In this document: piece by piece, positions 42,843-51,147 of the stretch
How the letters are laid out: each line of letters opens with the position of its first letter
How positions within the stretch are numbered: the first letter of the stretch is position 1
Source of the DNA: Ollibium composti
GTDB taxonomy: Bacteria; Pseudomonadota; Alphaproteobacteria; Rhizobiales; Rhizobiaceae
Assembly: GCF_004801285.1 (NCBI RefSeq)
Contig: NZ_SSNY01000001.1
Location: 124,001-188,000 of the forward strand
Reading direction: 5' to 3'
Length of the DNA stretch: 64,000 nucleotides
Made by a program: the position numbers and the translations under genes
Notes under the pieces: model-generated
Seen by the model: the letters and a program-made list of their open reading frames with translations, nothing else
Databases searched by the model: none
Told to the model about the DNA's origin: nothing

Positions 42843-43951
42843 CGCTCGCCATCGACATCGCCCGCCGGCAGGGCAATTTCATGCTCGAAACCCGCTTCGA
42901 GAGCGCCGGGCGGCTGACGGCGCTGTTCGGCCCGTCCGGCTCGGGGAAATCCTCGCTCATCAACATCATCGCCGGGCTGGCGAGGCCCGAGCGCGGGCGC
43001 GTGGCGGTGGACGGGCGCGTGCTGGTCGACACCGAAAGGCGTCTCTTCGTGCCGAGGCACAAGCGGCGCGTCGGCCTGGTGTTCCAGGATGCGCGGCTGT
43101 TCCCGCATATGAGCGTTTCGGCGAACTTGCGCTATGGCCGCTTCTTCACGCCGGCGGCGGAACGCTATGCCGGGATGGACGCGGTGGTGGACCTGCTGGG
43201 CATCGGCGCCCTGCTGGACCGCCGCCCCTCCGGCCTTTCCGGCGGCGAGAAGCAGCGCGTGGCGATCGGCCGGGCGCTGCTCGCCAGCCCGAGGCTGCTC
43301 CTGATGGACGAGCCGCTGGCCTCGCTGGACGAGGCGCGCAAGGCCGAGATCATGCCCTATATCGAGCGGCTGCGCGACGAGACGAAGATTCCCATCGTCT
43401 ATGTCAGCCATTCCGTCGCCGAGGTGGCGCGGCTGGCGAGCGAGGTCGTCGTGCTTTCCGCCGGCAAGGTCACGGCGGCAGGCCCGGCGGCGGCGATCCT
43501 GCAACGGCTCGACCTTTTGCCCGACGAGGAACGCGGCGAGGGCGGCGCGCTGCTGGAGACGGTCGTGGCGCGTCATGACGCGGAATTCGCCATGACGGTG
43601 CTGGCCTCGGCGGCCGGCGAGATCCGGGTGCCGCGCCTCGACCTTGCCGTCGGTGCGCCGGTCCGGGTGCGCATCCGCGCCCGCGACGTGATGATCGCCA
43701 CCGAGCGGCCGCACGGGCTGTCGGCGCTCAACGTGCTGGCGGGACGCGTCGTTTCGATCGAGCCGGAGGATGACGCTTCGGTGGACGTGCGCATGGATTG
43801 CAATGGTGCGACGATCGTTTCGCGCATTACCCGCCAGTCAAGACAGGCGCTGGGGCTGGAACCGGGGCGGGAGGTGTTCGCCGTGGTCAAGACGCTGAGC
43901 TTCGACCGTGCCAACACCGCGGCGGGCTTGCGTGTGGAGATCGATGCATGA
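42839..43951 (+). CDS. modC: Molybdate ABC transporter ATPase ModC
   Basis: 370 residues. Walker A 'LFGPSGSGKSSLINIIAG', Q-loop 'VFQDARLFPHM', signature 'LSGGEKQRVAIGRALL', Walker B 'LLLMDEPLASLD' and H-loop 'VYVSHSVAEV'. The C-terminal 80 residues form a TOBE domain that senses molybdate ('LNVLAGRVVSIEPEDDASVDVRMDCNGATIVSRIT'), which in the family closes the transporter when molybdate is plentiful. Translationally coupled to modB. Confidence 0.95.
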   Translation: MTLAIDIARRQGNFMLETRFESAGRLTALFGPSGSGKSSLINIIAGLARPERGRVAVDGRVLVDTERRLFVPRHKRRVGLVFQDARLFPHMSVSANLRYGRFFTPAAERYAGMDAVVDLLGIGALLDRRPSGLSGGEKQRVAIGRALLASPRLLLMDEPLASLDEARKAEIMPYIERLRDETKIPIVYVSHSVAEVARLASEVVVLSAGKVTAAGPAAAILQRLDLLPDEERGEGGALLETVVARHDAEFAMTVLASAAGEIRVPRLDLAVGAPVRVRIRARDVMIATERPHGLSALNVLAGRVVSIEPEDDASVDVRMDCNGATIVSRITRQSRQALGLEPGREVFAVVKTLSFDRANTAAGLRVEIDA

Positions 43952-44027
43952 GCGGCCGTCGTGCGTTATGCGGATTTGGAATAGCGGCTGTCGGTGAAGG
44001 CCGCTATGCTGAGGCGAGGAGACCGTC

Positions 44028-44369
44028 ATGCCGTCGCTGAGCCTGCGCATCAATCTCGACCCGGACGGCCGCATCGGTCCCGGCAAGATCGAGCTTCTGG
44101 AGCAGATCGCCGCCTTCGGCTCGATCTCGGCCGCGGCACGCGGCATGGAGATGTCCTACAAGCATGCCTGGGATCTGGTCGAGGACATGAACCGGGTGTT
44201 CGGCAAGCCGCTGGTGGCCGCCCAGACCGGCGGCCGTAAGGGCGGCGGCGCGCAGCTAACGCCGGTGGGGCTCGCCGTCGTCAGCCGCTACAGGGCGATA
44301 GAGCGGGCGGCCGCATCCGCGGCCGCGGCGCATATGGAGGCGTTGCAGGCGGAGATCGAGGCGGGGTGA
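44028..44369 (+). CDS. ModE-like DNA-binding protein without molbindin domains
   Basis: 113 residues: 'LRINLDPDGRIGPGKIELLEQIAAFGSISAAARGMEMSYKHAWDLVEDMNRVFGKPLVAAQTGGRKGGGAQLTPVGLAVV' is the N-terminal winged helix of ModE, with the R-K-G-G-G wing. E. coli ModE continues into two molbindin domains of about 140 residues; this protein stops after a short helix. It follows modC by 76 bp and is the obvious regulator of the Mo-box. How it would sense molybdate is unclear, possibly through the separate molbindin at 40789. Confidence 0.85.
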   Translation: MPSLSLRINLDPDGRIGPGKIELLEQIAAFGSISAAARGMEMSYKHAWDLVEDMNRVFGKPLVAAQTGGRKGGGAQLTPVGLAVVSRYRAIERAAASAAAAHMEALQAEIEAG

Positions 44370-44387
44370 AGGTCAGCGGAGCTGCTG

Positions 44388-44590
44388 GCTAATTTCCACC
44401 CACCGCGCAGCCCCTCACCTGGCTGCCGCCATCCTCTCCCCGTAAACGGGGCGAGGTGCGCGCTCTGCTGGTTTCGCTAATCGCCAGCGTTTCGCGAATA
44501 GCGAGACGTTGCGGCCAAGACCCCTCTCCCCGTTTACGGGGAGAGGATGGCGGCAGCCAGGTGAGGGGTGGCGCGGTGGGTGGAAATTAG
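44388..44590. repeat. Large RIME-like element with about 58-bp near-perfect inverted arms
   Basis: The left arm (44389-44447, CTAATTTCCACCCACCGCGC...CCCCGTAAACG) and the right arm (44531-44590) are complementary over about 58 bp with three mismatches, separated by about 83 bp holding a TCGCTA...TAGCGA pair. The arms contain CTCACCTGGCTGCCGCCATCC and CCTCTCCCCG. The right arm includes the cobF stop codon, so insertion formed the end of cobF. Confidence 0.8.
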
Positions 44591-45351
44591 TTGCCGGCTT
44601 TCCTCAAGAGATACGTATCCATGATCCAGCCATGGCGCCAGCGCGCCTCTTCCCTCGTCCGCACGATCTCTTCCTCCACGTCGCCCAGCCGGCCGGACAG
44701 GAGAATCTCGTCCGGCGTGCCGAGATAGGCACCCCAGTGGATCGTGGCACTCTTGTCGGCGACGGACAGGAATGCCTGCTGGCCATCGAGCAGCACGATG
44801 GCCGTGCCGGCATTGTCCGGCATGCCGTCCTCGGTCAGCCGCCGCCCGGTGGTGACGAGGAACGGATCGCCGATGCGGTTCAGCGCCATTTTATGACCCG
44901 CCGCGAGCGCCTGGATGGCGGTGATGCCGGGGATGACCTCCAGCGCGAACTCGACGTTGCCGCGCCGCGTGACGCGCTCGAGGATACGCAGCGCGCTGTC
45001 GTAGAGGGAGGGATCGCCCCAGATCAGGAAGGCGCCGCAGCCGTCCTCGCCGATCTCGCCCAGGATCAGCCGCTCGTAGATTTCGGCGATCGCGGCGTGC
45101 CAGTCGTCGACCGTCTGGCGATAGGAACCGGTCGGCCTGGCGCGCACCGGCACGGCGAACTCGACCCGGCGCGATGCCGGGTTGGTGACGAAGCGGTCGC
45201 AGATTTCGCGCCTGAGTTCGGCCAGTTCGCTTTTCCGCTCGCCCTTGTCGGGGATGAACAGCACGTCCGCGCGGTTCAGCGCGTTGACGGCCTGGACGGT
45301 CAGGTGCTCGGGATTGCCGGCGCCGATGCCGACGACGAGGATTTTTCGCAT
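44587..45351 (-). CDS. cobF: Precorrin-6A synthase (deacetylating) CobF
   Basis: 254 residues, SAM-dependent tetrapyrrole methylase fold. 'MRKILVVGIGAGNPEHLTVQAVNALNRADVLFIPDKGERKSELAELRREI' and 'AFLIWGDPSLYDSALRILERV...EVIPGITAIQALAAGHKM' match CobF. It methylates precorrin-5 at C1 and releases acetate in aerobic cobalamin synthesis. It is separated from any other cob gene in this window, although rhizobia need CobF with the rest of the pathway. ATG at 45351; the longer frame upstream runs into the promoter of the divergent DUF4424 gene. Confidence 0.93.
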   Translation of the reverse strand: MRKILVVGIGAGNPEHLTVQAVNALNRADVLFIPDKGERKSELAELRREICDRFVTNPASRRVEFAVPVRARPTGSYRQTVDDWHAAIAEIYERLILGEIGEDGCGAFLIWGDPSLYDSALRILERVTRRGNVEFALEVIPGITAIQALAAGHKMALNRIGDPFLVTTGRRLTEDGMPDNAGTAIVLLDGQQAFLSVADKSATIHWGAYLGTPDEILLSGRLGDVEEEIVRTREEARWRHGWIMDTYLLRKAGN

Positions 45352-45460
45352 GGCGTTGTCCTGCCCGAAGGCGGCGAAAGTGTCCAGTGGGCGGACTTGA
45401 TGCCGCCGCACTTGGCCGACAAGGCTTGCGAAGGGCAGCCAAGCAGGTAGGTTTGACGGC

Positions 45461-46492
45461 ATGAGGGGTGTGATGCGCAGATTCCTGACTGTGGCGGCGA
45501 TCGTGGTGACGGGCACACCGGCGCTGGCCAACGATTCGGTGGCTGAATTGGGAACGGGCGGCCTTGTGCTGGCGCGCTCCGATTCCATTTCCATGGAGAG
45601 CGAGGATCTTTTCCTGTCGCGCGACAGGGTGACGGTGGACTACGTGTTCCGCAACGGCACCGACAAGGCCATCGACACCATCGTCGCTTTCCCGATGCCG
45701 GACATCGAGGGCAACCCGAACGAGGTTCCCTCCATCCCCGACGACAGAGACAATTTCCTCGATTTCGAGGCGACGATGGACGGCAAGCCGCTGACGCCGC
45801 AACTGGAGCAGCGGGCGTTCGCCGCCGGCCTCGACGTCAGCGCCGACCTGAAGGCGCAGAAGGTGCCGTTCTATCCGTTCGGGGATGCCGTGAGCGATGC
45901 GCTGGCGAAGCTGCCGCAGTCTATCGCCGACGACTGGCTTGCGCGCGGCATTATCGTCCTCGACGAGTTCGACGACGGTTCGGGCTGGAAGACGGTGCGC
46001 CGGCCGTACTGGCAATTGCGGTCGACTTATTGGTGGCGCGCCACCTTCCCGGCGGGCAAGCCGGTACGCGTTTCGCACCGCTACAAGCCGAGCCTCGGCG
46101 GCACCGTCGGGCTGAACTTCTATGGCGACGGCAAGTTCGACGGCGAATACGACGCCTACAAGAAGCGCTATTGCATGGATGCCGATTTCGAAAAGGCGGT
46201 GCGCAAGGCCATGGCCGCACCCGGTCCCGAAGGCAATTCGCCGCGTTACGAGAGCCGGCTGGCCTATATTCTCACGACTGGCGGTAACTGGGCCGGCGGC
46301 ACCATCGGCAAGTTCAAGCTGACGGTGGACAAGGGCTATCCGGCCAGCCTCGTTTCCTTCTGCGGCAAGGGCGTGAAGAAGACCGGCCCGACGACCTTTC
46401 AGATGACGGCGAAGGACTTCGACCCCGAACGCGACATCGATATCCTGTTCCTCGACCGGCCGCAGGATCTGGATAGCGGGAAGGGCGGCTGA
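45461..46492 (+). CDS. DUF4424 family secreted protein
   Basis: 343 residues, with a signal peptide ending 'GTPALA'. Mature 'NDSVAELGTGGLVLARSDSISMESEDLFLSRDRVTVDYVFRN' begins the DUF4424 domain, which is often annotated 'domain of unknown function' in alpha- and gammaproteobacteria. 'IVAFPMPDIEG' is a conserved signature. Two cysteines in the last third. Its stop overlaps the folA start by one base (TGATG), so both are on one message, although a functional link is not evident. Confidence 0.85.
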   Translation: MRGVMRRFLTVAAIVVTGTPALANDSVAELGTGGLVLARSDSISMESEDLFLSRDRVTVDYVFRNGTDKAIDTIVAFPMPDIEGNPNEVPSIPDDRDNFLDFEATMDGKPLTPQLEQRAFAAGLDVSADLKAQKVPFYPFGDAVSDALAKLPQSIADDWLARGIIVLDEFDDGSGWKTVRRPYWQLRSTYWWRATFPAGKPVRVSHRYKPSLGGTVGLNFYGDGKFDGEYDAYKKRYCMDADFEKAVRKAMAAPGPEGNSPRYESRLAYILTTGGNWAGGTIGKFKLTVDKGYPASLVSFCGKGVKKTGPTTFQMTAKDFDPERDIDILFLDRPQDLDSGKGG

Positions 46493-47013
46493 TGGACGTC
46501 GTGATTCATGTCGCTATCGCCGAGAACGGCGTCATCGGCCGTGACGGCGGCCTGCCGTGGCGGCTTTCGACCGATCTCAAGCGCTTCAAGGCCGAGACGA
46601 TGGGCCGGCCGATCGTCATGGGCCGCAAGACCTGGGAAAGTTTCCCCAAGCGGCCGTTGCCGGGCCGCCTCAACATCATCGTGACGCGCGATCCCGCCTA
46701 TCGGGCGGAGGGTGCGGAGGTGGTGCATTCGCTGCCGGATGCGCTGACGCTGGCGCGGGCGAGGGGGCGCTGCATGGCCGGCGTCGACGAGATCTGCGTC
46801 ATCGGCGGCGGCGAGATTTATGCGCAGGCGCTGCCCCTGGCCGACCGGCTCTCCATCACCCATGTGAAGGCGGCGGTCGACGGCGATACGCGCTTCCCGC
46901 CGATCGATCCAGAGACCTGGCGCATCGTCAGCGCCGAGGACGTGCCGGCCGGCGAAAAGGACAGCCATCCGACGCGCCATGTCGTCTACGAACGCAGGCG
47001 GAAACCCGCCTGA
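46492..47013 (+). CDS. folA: Dihydrofolate reductase
   Basis: 173 residues. 'VVIHVAIAENGVIGRDGGLPWRLSTDLKRFKAETMGRPIVMGRKTWESFPKRPLPGRLNIIVTRD' includes the substrate Asp (here 'STDLKRF'), the NADPH loop and the L-P-W motif; 'CVIGGGEIYAQAL' is the second cofactor loop. Regenerates tetrahydrofolate after ThyA. Start shares the A of the DUF4424 stop. The hflK gene follows after 165 bp. Confidence 0.95.
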   Translation: MDVVIHVAIAENGVIGRDGGLPWRLSTDLKRFKAETMGRPIVMGRKTWESFPKRPLPGRLNIIVTRDPAYRAEGAEVVHSLPDALTLARARGRCMAGVDEICVIGGGEIYAQALPLADRLSITHVKAAVDGDTRFPPIDPETWRIVSAEDVPAGEKDSHPTRHVVYERRRKPA

Positions 47014-47178
47014 GCGCCCCGCAGTCCGCAGCAATCGGCAGGGTGCGGCATTTCAAACGGTTCGAAGCGGCAGGCTTCACGTTGAAAGCGCGTGGCGGCG
47101 TCCCTATAGAAGGACAGTGGAGTTGTGTTCCGGGGCGTTGCGTCCCGGCGCCCAGAGGGAACCCAGCGAAAGGACATC

Positions 47179-48282
47179 ATGCCCTGGAACGACAAGAGCG
47201 GAGGCGGCGGCCCGTGGGGTGGCGGCGGCAACAATCAGGGGCCATGGGGTCAGGGGCCGCGCGGACCGAACGGACCGCAGGGAACACCGCCCGATCTTGA
47301 AGACATCATCCGACGCGGACAGGACCGGCTGCGCCAGGCGCTTCCGGGTGGCGGCGGCGCCTCGCCGGCGCTGATCGGCCTGATCGTGCTGGTGCTTCTG
47401 GCGCTGTGGGCGTTCAAGGCGATCTATACGGTGCAGCCGGACGAAGTGGCGGTGGAACTGCGCTTCGGCAAGCCCAAGGCCGAGCTTTCGGAGCCTGGCC
47501 TGCACTTCCACTGGTGGCCGATCGACAGGGTCGAAACCGCCAAGATTTCCGAACAGCTGGTCAACATCGGCGACGCCGCGCGCTCGTCCGGCACGTCCGG
47601 CCTGATGCTGTCGGGCGACCAGAACATCGTCAACGTGCAGTTCTCCGTCGCCTACCAGGTGTCCGACCCGAAACAGTATCTGTTCGACGTTTCCGATCCC
47701 GACGGCATGCTGAGGCAGGTGGCCGAGAGCGCCATGCGCGAGGCCGTCGGCCGGCGTCCGGCACAGGACATCTTCCGCGACGACCGTGAAGGCATTGCCG
47801 AATCGGTGCGCCAGATCATCCAGACCACGCTGGACGGCTACAAGGCGGGCCTGAACATCAACGCCGTCTCCATCGAGGACGCGGCCCCCCCGCGCGAAGT
47901 GGCCGATGCCTTCGACGAAGTGCAGCGCGCCGAGCAGGACGAGGACAAGTTCGTCGAGCAGGCGAACCAGTATTCCAACCAGAAGCTGGGTGCCGCCCGC
48001 GGCCAAGCCGCGCAGGTGCGCGAAGAGGCGGCCGCCTACAAGAACCGCGTCGTGCAGGAAGCCGAGGGTGAGGCGCAGCGCTTCATCTCGGTCTACGACG
48101 AATATGCCAAGGCGCCGGACGTGACCCGCAAGCGCATTTATCTCGAGACGATGGAGAAGGTCCTGAAGGATTCCAACAAGGTTATCCTCGGCGAAGGCAA
48201 CACGCAGGGCGTGCTGCCCTATCTGCCGCTGCCCGAAGTGGCGCCGAAGGCACCGAATGCGAACGCCGGAGGGACGCCGTGA
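47179..48282 (+). CDS. hflK: FtsH protease modulator HflK
   Basis: 367 residues. A Gly/Pro/Asn-rich cytoplasmic tail (1-45) precedes a membrane helix (about 62-82) and an SPFH/prohibitin domain, 'IYTVQPDEVAVELRFGKP...EPGLHFHWWPIDRVETAKI'. HflK and HflC form a cage of alternating subunits around FtsH in the inner membrane. ATG at 47179 with AAAGGAC ahead; overlaps hflC (TGATG). Confidence 0.95.
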   Translation: MPWNDKSGGGGPWGGGGNNQGPWGQGPRGPNGPQGTPPDLEDIIRRGQDRLRQALPGGGGASPALIGLIVLVLLALWAFKAIYTVQPDEVAVELRFGKPKAELSEPGLHFHWWPIDRVETAKISEQLVNIGDAARSSGTSGLMLSGDQNIVNVQFSVAYQVSDPKQYLFDVSDPDGMLRQVAESAMREAVGRRPAQDIFRDDREGIAESVRQIIQTTLDGYKAGLNINAVSIEDAAPPREVADAFDEVQRAEQDEDKFVEQANQYSNQKLGAARGQAAQVREEAAAYKNRVVQEAEGEAQRFISVYDEYAKAPDVTRKRIYLETMEKVLKDSNKVILGEGNTQGVLPYLPLPEVAPKAPNANAGGTP

Positions 48283-49226
48283 TGGCCAACCGTCTGCCCT
48301 TTATCGCCGTCCTTGTGGCGATCGTGCTGTTCCTCGCCTATTCGTCGATCTTCGTCGTCAACGCCCGCCAGCAGGCCATAGTGCTGCGTTTCGGCGAGAT
48401 CGTCGACGTCAAGACCGAGCCCGGCATCTATTTCAAGCTGCCGTTTTCCATGTTCGAGGCGGACAACGTGCAGATGATCGAGAAGCGCGTGATGCGCTTC
48501 GACCTCGACAACATCCGCGTCCAGGTCTCGGGCGGCAAGTTCTACGAGGTCGACGCTTTCATCGCCTATCGCGTTTCCGATCCGCGCGTCTTCCGCTCCG
48601 CCGTGTCCGGCTCGATCGAACTGGGCGAGCAGCGGTTGAAGACGCGTCTCGACGCGGCGCTGCGCCGGGTCTACGGCCTGCGCGGCTTCGAGGCCGCCCT
48701 TTCGGAAGAACGCGCAGACATGATGCGCGAGGTGCGCGACCAGCTCAGGCCCGACGCCGCTTCGCTGGGCCTCGAGATCGACGACGTGCGCATCCGCCGT
48801 ACCGATCTCACGGCCGAGGTCTCGCAGCAGACCTACGACCGCATGAAGGCGGAGCGTCTGGCTGAGGCCGAAAGGCTGAGGGCACGCGGCAACGAGGCGG
48901 CCCAGCGTATCCGCGCGCGCGCCGACCGCGAGGTCATCGAGATCGTCGCCGAGGCGCAGAAGGAAGCCGAGATCCTGCGCGGCGAGGGCGATGCCCAGCG
49001 CAGCGCCACCTATGCCAACGCCTATAACCGCGATCCGGGCTTCTTCGAGTTCTACCGCTCGATGAGCGCCTATGGCACGGCGCTCGACAACACCGGCACG
49101 ACGATGCTTTTGTCGCCGAATTCGGAGTTCTTCCGCTTCTTCCGCGATTCGCAGGGCACCGCAGCCGCCGGCTCCAAGCCGGGCGCAGCCACGCTGGCGC
49201 CTGCCCAACCTGCCACCGGACAATAG
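48282..49226 (+). CDS. hflC: FtsH protease modulator HflC
   Basis: 314 residues. A membrane helix (4-24) then an SPFH domain: 'FVVNARQQAIVLRFGEIVDVKTEPGIYFKLPFSMFEADNVQMIEKRVMRFDLD', a long coiled coil ('RMKAERLAEAERLRARGNEAAQRIRARADREVIEI'), and a C-terminal hat. Partner of HflK, with which it is translationally coupled. GTG at 48279 directly precedes the ATG used here. Confidence 0.95.
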   Translation: MANRLPFIAVLVAIVLFLAYSSIFVVNARQQAIVLRFGEIVDVKTEPGIYFKLPFSMFEADNVQMIEKRVMRFDLDNIRVQVSGGKFYEVDAFIAYRVSDPRVFRSAVSGSIELGEQRLKTRLDAALRRVYGLRGFEAALSEERADMMREVRDQLRPDAASLGLEIDDVRIRRTDLTAEVSQQTYDRMKAERLAEAERLRARGNEAAQRIRARADREVIEIVAEAQKEAEILRGEGDAQRSATYANAYNRDPGFFEFYRSMSAYGTALDNTGTTMLLSPNSEFFRFFRDSQGTAAAGSKPGAATLAPAQPATGQ

Positions 49227-49231
49227 ACCCG

Positions 49232-49417
49232 GTGCAGGATTTCTGGGCCGCCATGGGCCTCGTTCTCGTCATCGAGGGCGTCGTCTATGGCGGCTTTCCC
49301 AATCTCGCCCGCAAGCTCGCCAGCGAGGTTCTGGCGATGCCGGAAGGCGCGCTGCGGGTCGCCGGCTTGGTTGCGGTCGCCGTCGGCGTCGGCATCGTCT
49401 GGCTGGTGCGCGGATGA
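49232..49417 (+). CDS. DUF2065 family small membrane protein
   Basis: 61 residues, 'MQDFWAAMGLVLVIEGVVYGGFPNLARKLASEVLAMPEGALRVAGLVAVAVGVGIVWLVRG', two membrane segments, DUF2065. It starts with GTG five bases behind hflC. In many proteobacteria DUF2065 follows hflC, so a role with the HflKC-FtsH complex is suspected, but none is demonstrated to my knowledge. Confidence 0.85.
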   Translation: MQDFWAAMGLVLVIEGVVYGGFPNLARKLASEVLAMPEGALRVAGLVAVAVGVGIVWLVRG

Positions 49418-49549
49418 GGCCGGATACGGCTGCATTTTGTCGGTGCGTCGACCTTGCAGCCGCAAACGCGCCGCATTTCTTGCCAACATGACGCAACGCG
49501 CCATCTTGGGCGTAGCGAATCTTTTCTCGAAACTGCCGGGAGGCCTGCG

Positions 49550-51067
49550 ATGACGAACAAAACCCTTGTGCGCGCAGCGAGGCGCACCGTCGTCGCGGCC
49601 GCGACCGCGGCAATGCTCGCAACCAGCGTCGCACCCGTCTTCGCCCAGGCGACGCCGCCGACCAACGGGCCGGCCTCGGTCGCCGATCTCGCCCAGAAGC
49701 TGCTCGGCGCGGTGGTCAACATCTCCACCTCGCAGACGGTGAAGGGCACCGAGGGGCCGGGTGCGGTGCCGATGCCGCAGCTTCCCGAAGGCTCGCCCTT
49801 CCAGGATTTCTTCGACGACTTCTTCAACAAGCGCGGCGGCGACAACGACGGCGGCAGCCAGAAGGTTCAATCGCTCGGCTCCGGCTTCGTCATCGACGCC
49901 GAGCAGGGCATCGTGGTGACCAACAACCACGTCATTGCCGACGCCGACGATATCGAGGTCAATTTCTCCGACGGCGTGACGCTGAAGGCGACGCTGGTCG
50001 GCACCGACACCAAGACCGACATCGCCGTGCTCAAGGTCGATCCCAAGGGCCACAAGCTGACGGCGGTGAAGTTCGGCGATTCCAACACGATGCGCATCGG
50101 CGACTGGGTGATGGCGATCGGCAACCCGTTCGGCCTCGGCGGCACGGTCACCGTCGGCATCATCTCGGCCCGCAACCGCGACATCAATTCCGGGCCGTAT
50201 GACGACTTCATCCAGACGGACGCCGCCATCAATCGCGGCAATTCCGGCGGGCCGCTGTTCAACATGAACGGCGAGGTCATCGGCATCAACACTGCCATCA
50301 TCTCGCCCTCGGGCGGTTCGATCGGCATCGGCTTCTCGATCCCCTCGCAGCTTGCCGTCGGCGTGGTCGACCAGCTTCGCCAGTATGGCGAGACGCGGCG
50401 CGGCTGGCTCGGCGTGCGCATCCAGCCGGTGACCGACGACATCGCCGAAAGCCTCGGCATGAAGGAAGCCAAGGGCGCGCTGGTGGCCGGCATCATCAAA
50501 GGCGGGCCGGTCGACAACGGCCAGATCCAGCCGGGCGACGTCATCACCAAATTCGACGGCAAGGAGATCGACGAGATGCGCGATCTGCCGCGCGTGGTGG
50601 CCGAAAGCCCCGTCGGCAAGGCCGTCGACGTGGAGCTGGTGCGCAAGGGCAAGGAAATGACCGTTCAGGTCACGCTCGGCCGCCTCGAGGACGGCGAGAA
50701 GCTGGCCGGCAGCGAGGAGGGCGCGGCCGGCGAGGACAATGGCAGCGACAACGGCGCCGAGGTCGCCACCGCTTCCGTGCTCGGCATGACGATCGGCGAA
50801 CTGAACGACGATGCGCGCAGCAAGTTCGGCATCGCGCCCGATATCTCCGGCGTCGTCGTCACCGACGTTGCCAAGGATTCGGCGGCCGCCGAACGCGGCA
50901 TCCAGCCTGGCGAGGTCATCACCGAGATCGCGCAGGAATCGGTCAAGACGCCGAAGGATGTCATGGACCGCATCGGCGCGCTCAAGGAGCAGGGCCGCAA
51001 GAACGCGCTGCTGATGCTGGCGTCGAAGACCGGCGAGCTGCGCTTCGTGACGATCCGGATGGATTGA
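49550..51067 (+). CDS. degP: Periplasmic serine endoprotease DegP/DegQ (Do family)
   Basis: 505 residues with a signal peptide ending 'VFAQA'. The trypsin-like domain has the triad His in 'VVTNNHVIADAD', Asp in 'TKTDIAVLKVD' and Ser in 'AINRGNSGGPLFN'. Two PDZ domains follow ('RRGWLGVRIQPVTDDIAESLG' and 'GIAPDISGVVVTDVAKDSAAAERGIQPGEVI'). It degrades or refolds misfolded envelope proteins. ATG at 49550 with GGGAGG ahead. Lying behind hflKC, it completes a membrane quality-control cluster. Confidence 0.95.
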   Translation: MTNKTLVRAARRTVVAAATAAMLATSVAPVFAQATPPTNGPASVADLAQKLLGAVVNISTSQTVKGTEGPGAVPMPQLPEGSPFQDFFDDFFNKRGGDNDGGSQKVQSLGSGFVIDAEQGIVVTNNHVIADADDIEVNFSDGVTLKATLVGTDTKTDIAVLKVDPKGHKLTAVKFGDSNTMRIGDWVMAIGNPFGLGGTVTVGIISARNRDINSGPYDDFIQTDAAINRGNSGGPLFNMNGEVIGINTAIISPSGGSIGIGFSIPSQLAVGVVDQLRQYGETRRGWLGVRIQPVTDDIAESLGMKEAKGALVAGIIKGGPVDNGQIQPGDVITKFDGKEIDEMRDLPRVVAESPVGKAVDVELVRKGKEMTVQVTLGRLEDGEKLAGSEEGAAGEDNGSDNGAEVATASVLGMTIGELNDDARSKFGIAPDISGVVVTDVAKDSAAAERGIQPGEVITEIAQESVKTPKDVMDRIGALKEQGRKNALLMLASKTGELRFVTIRMD

Positions 51068-51077
51068 GCCTCACCGT

Positions 51078-51108
51078 CGACCGGACCGGGGAATAACGGT
51101 TCCGGTCG
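51078..51108 (+). terminator. Hairpin behind degP
   Basis: CGACCGGA (51078-51085) pairs with TCCGGTCG (51101-51108) across a 15-nt loop, 10 bp after the degP stop and 40 bp from the convergent O-antigen ligase stop. No T-run. Confidence 0.5.
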
Positions 51109-51147
51109 GCGCGCTTCACGTTGGCGTGGAAACGGGAACCGTGTGGC

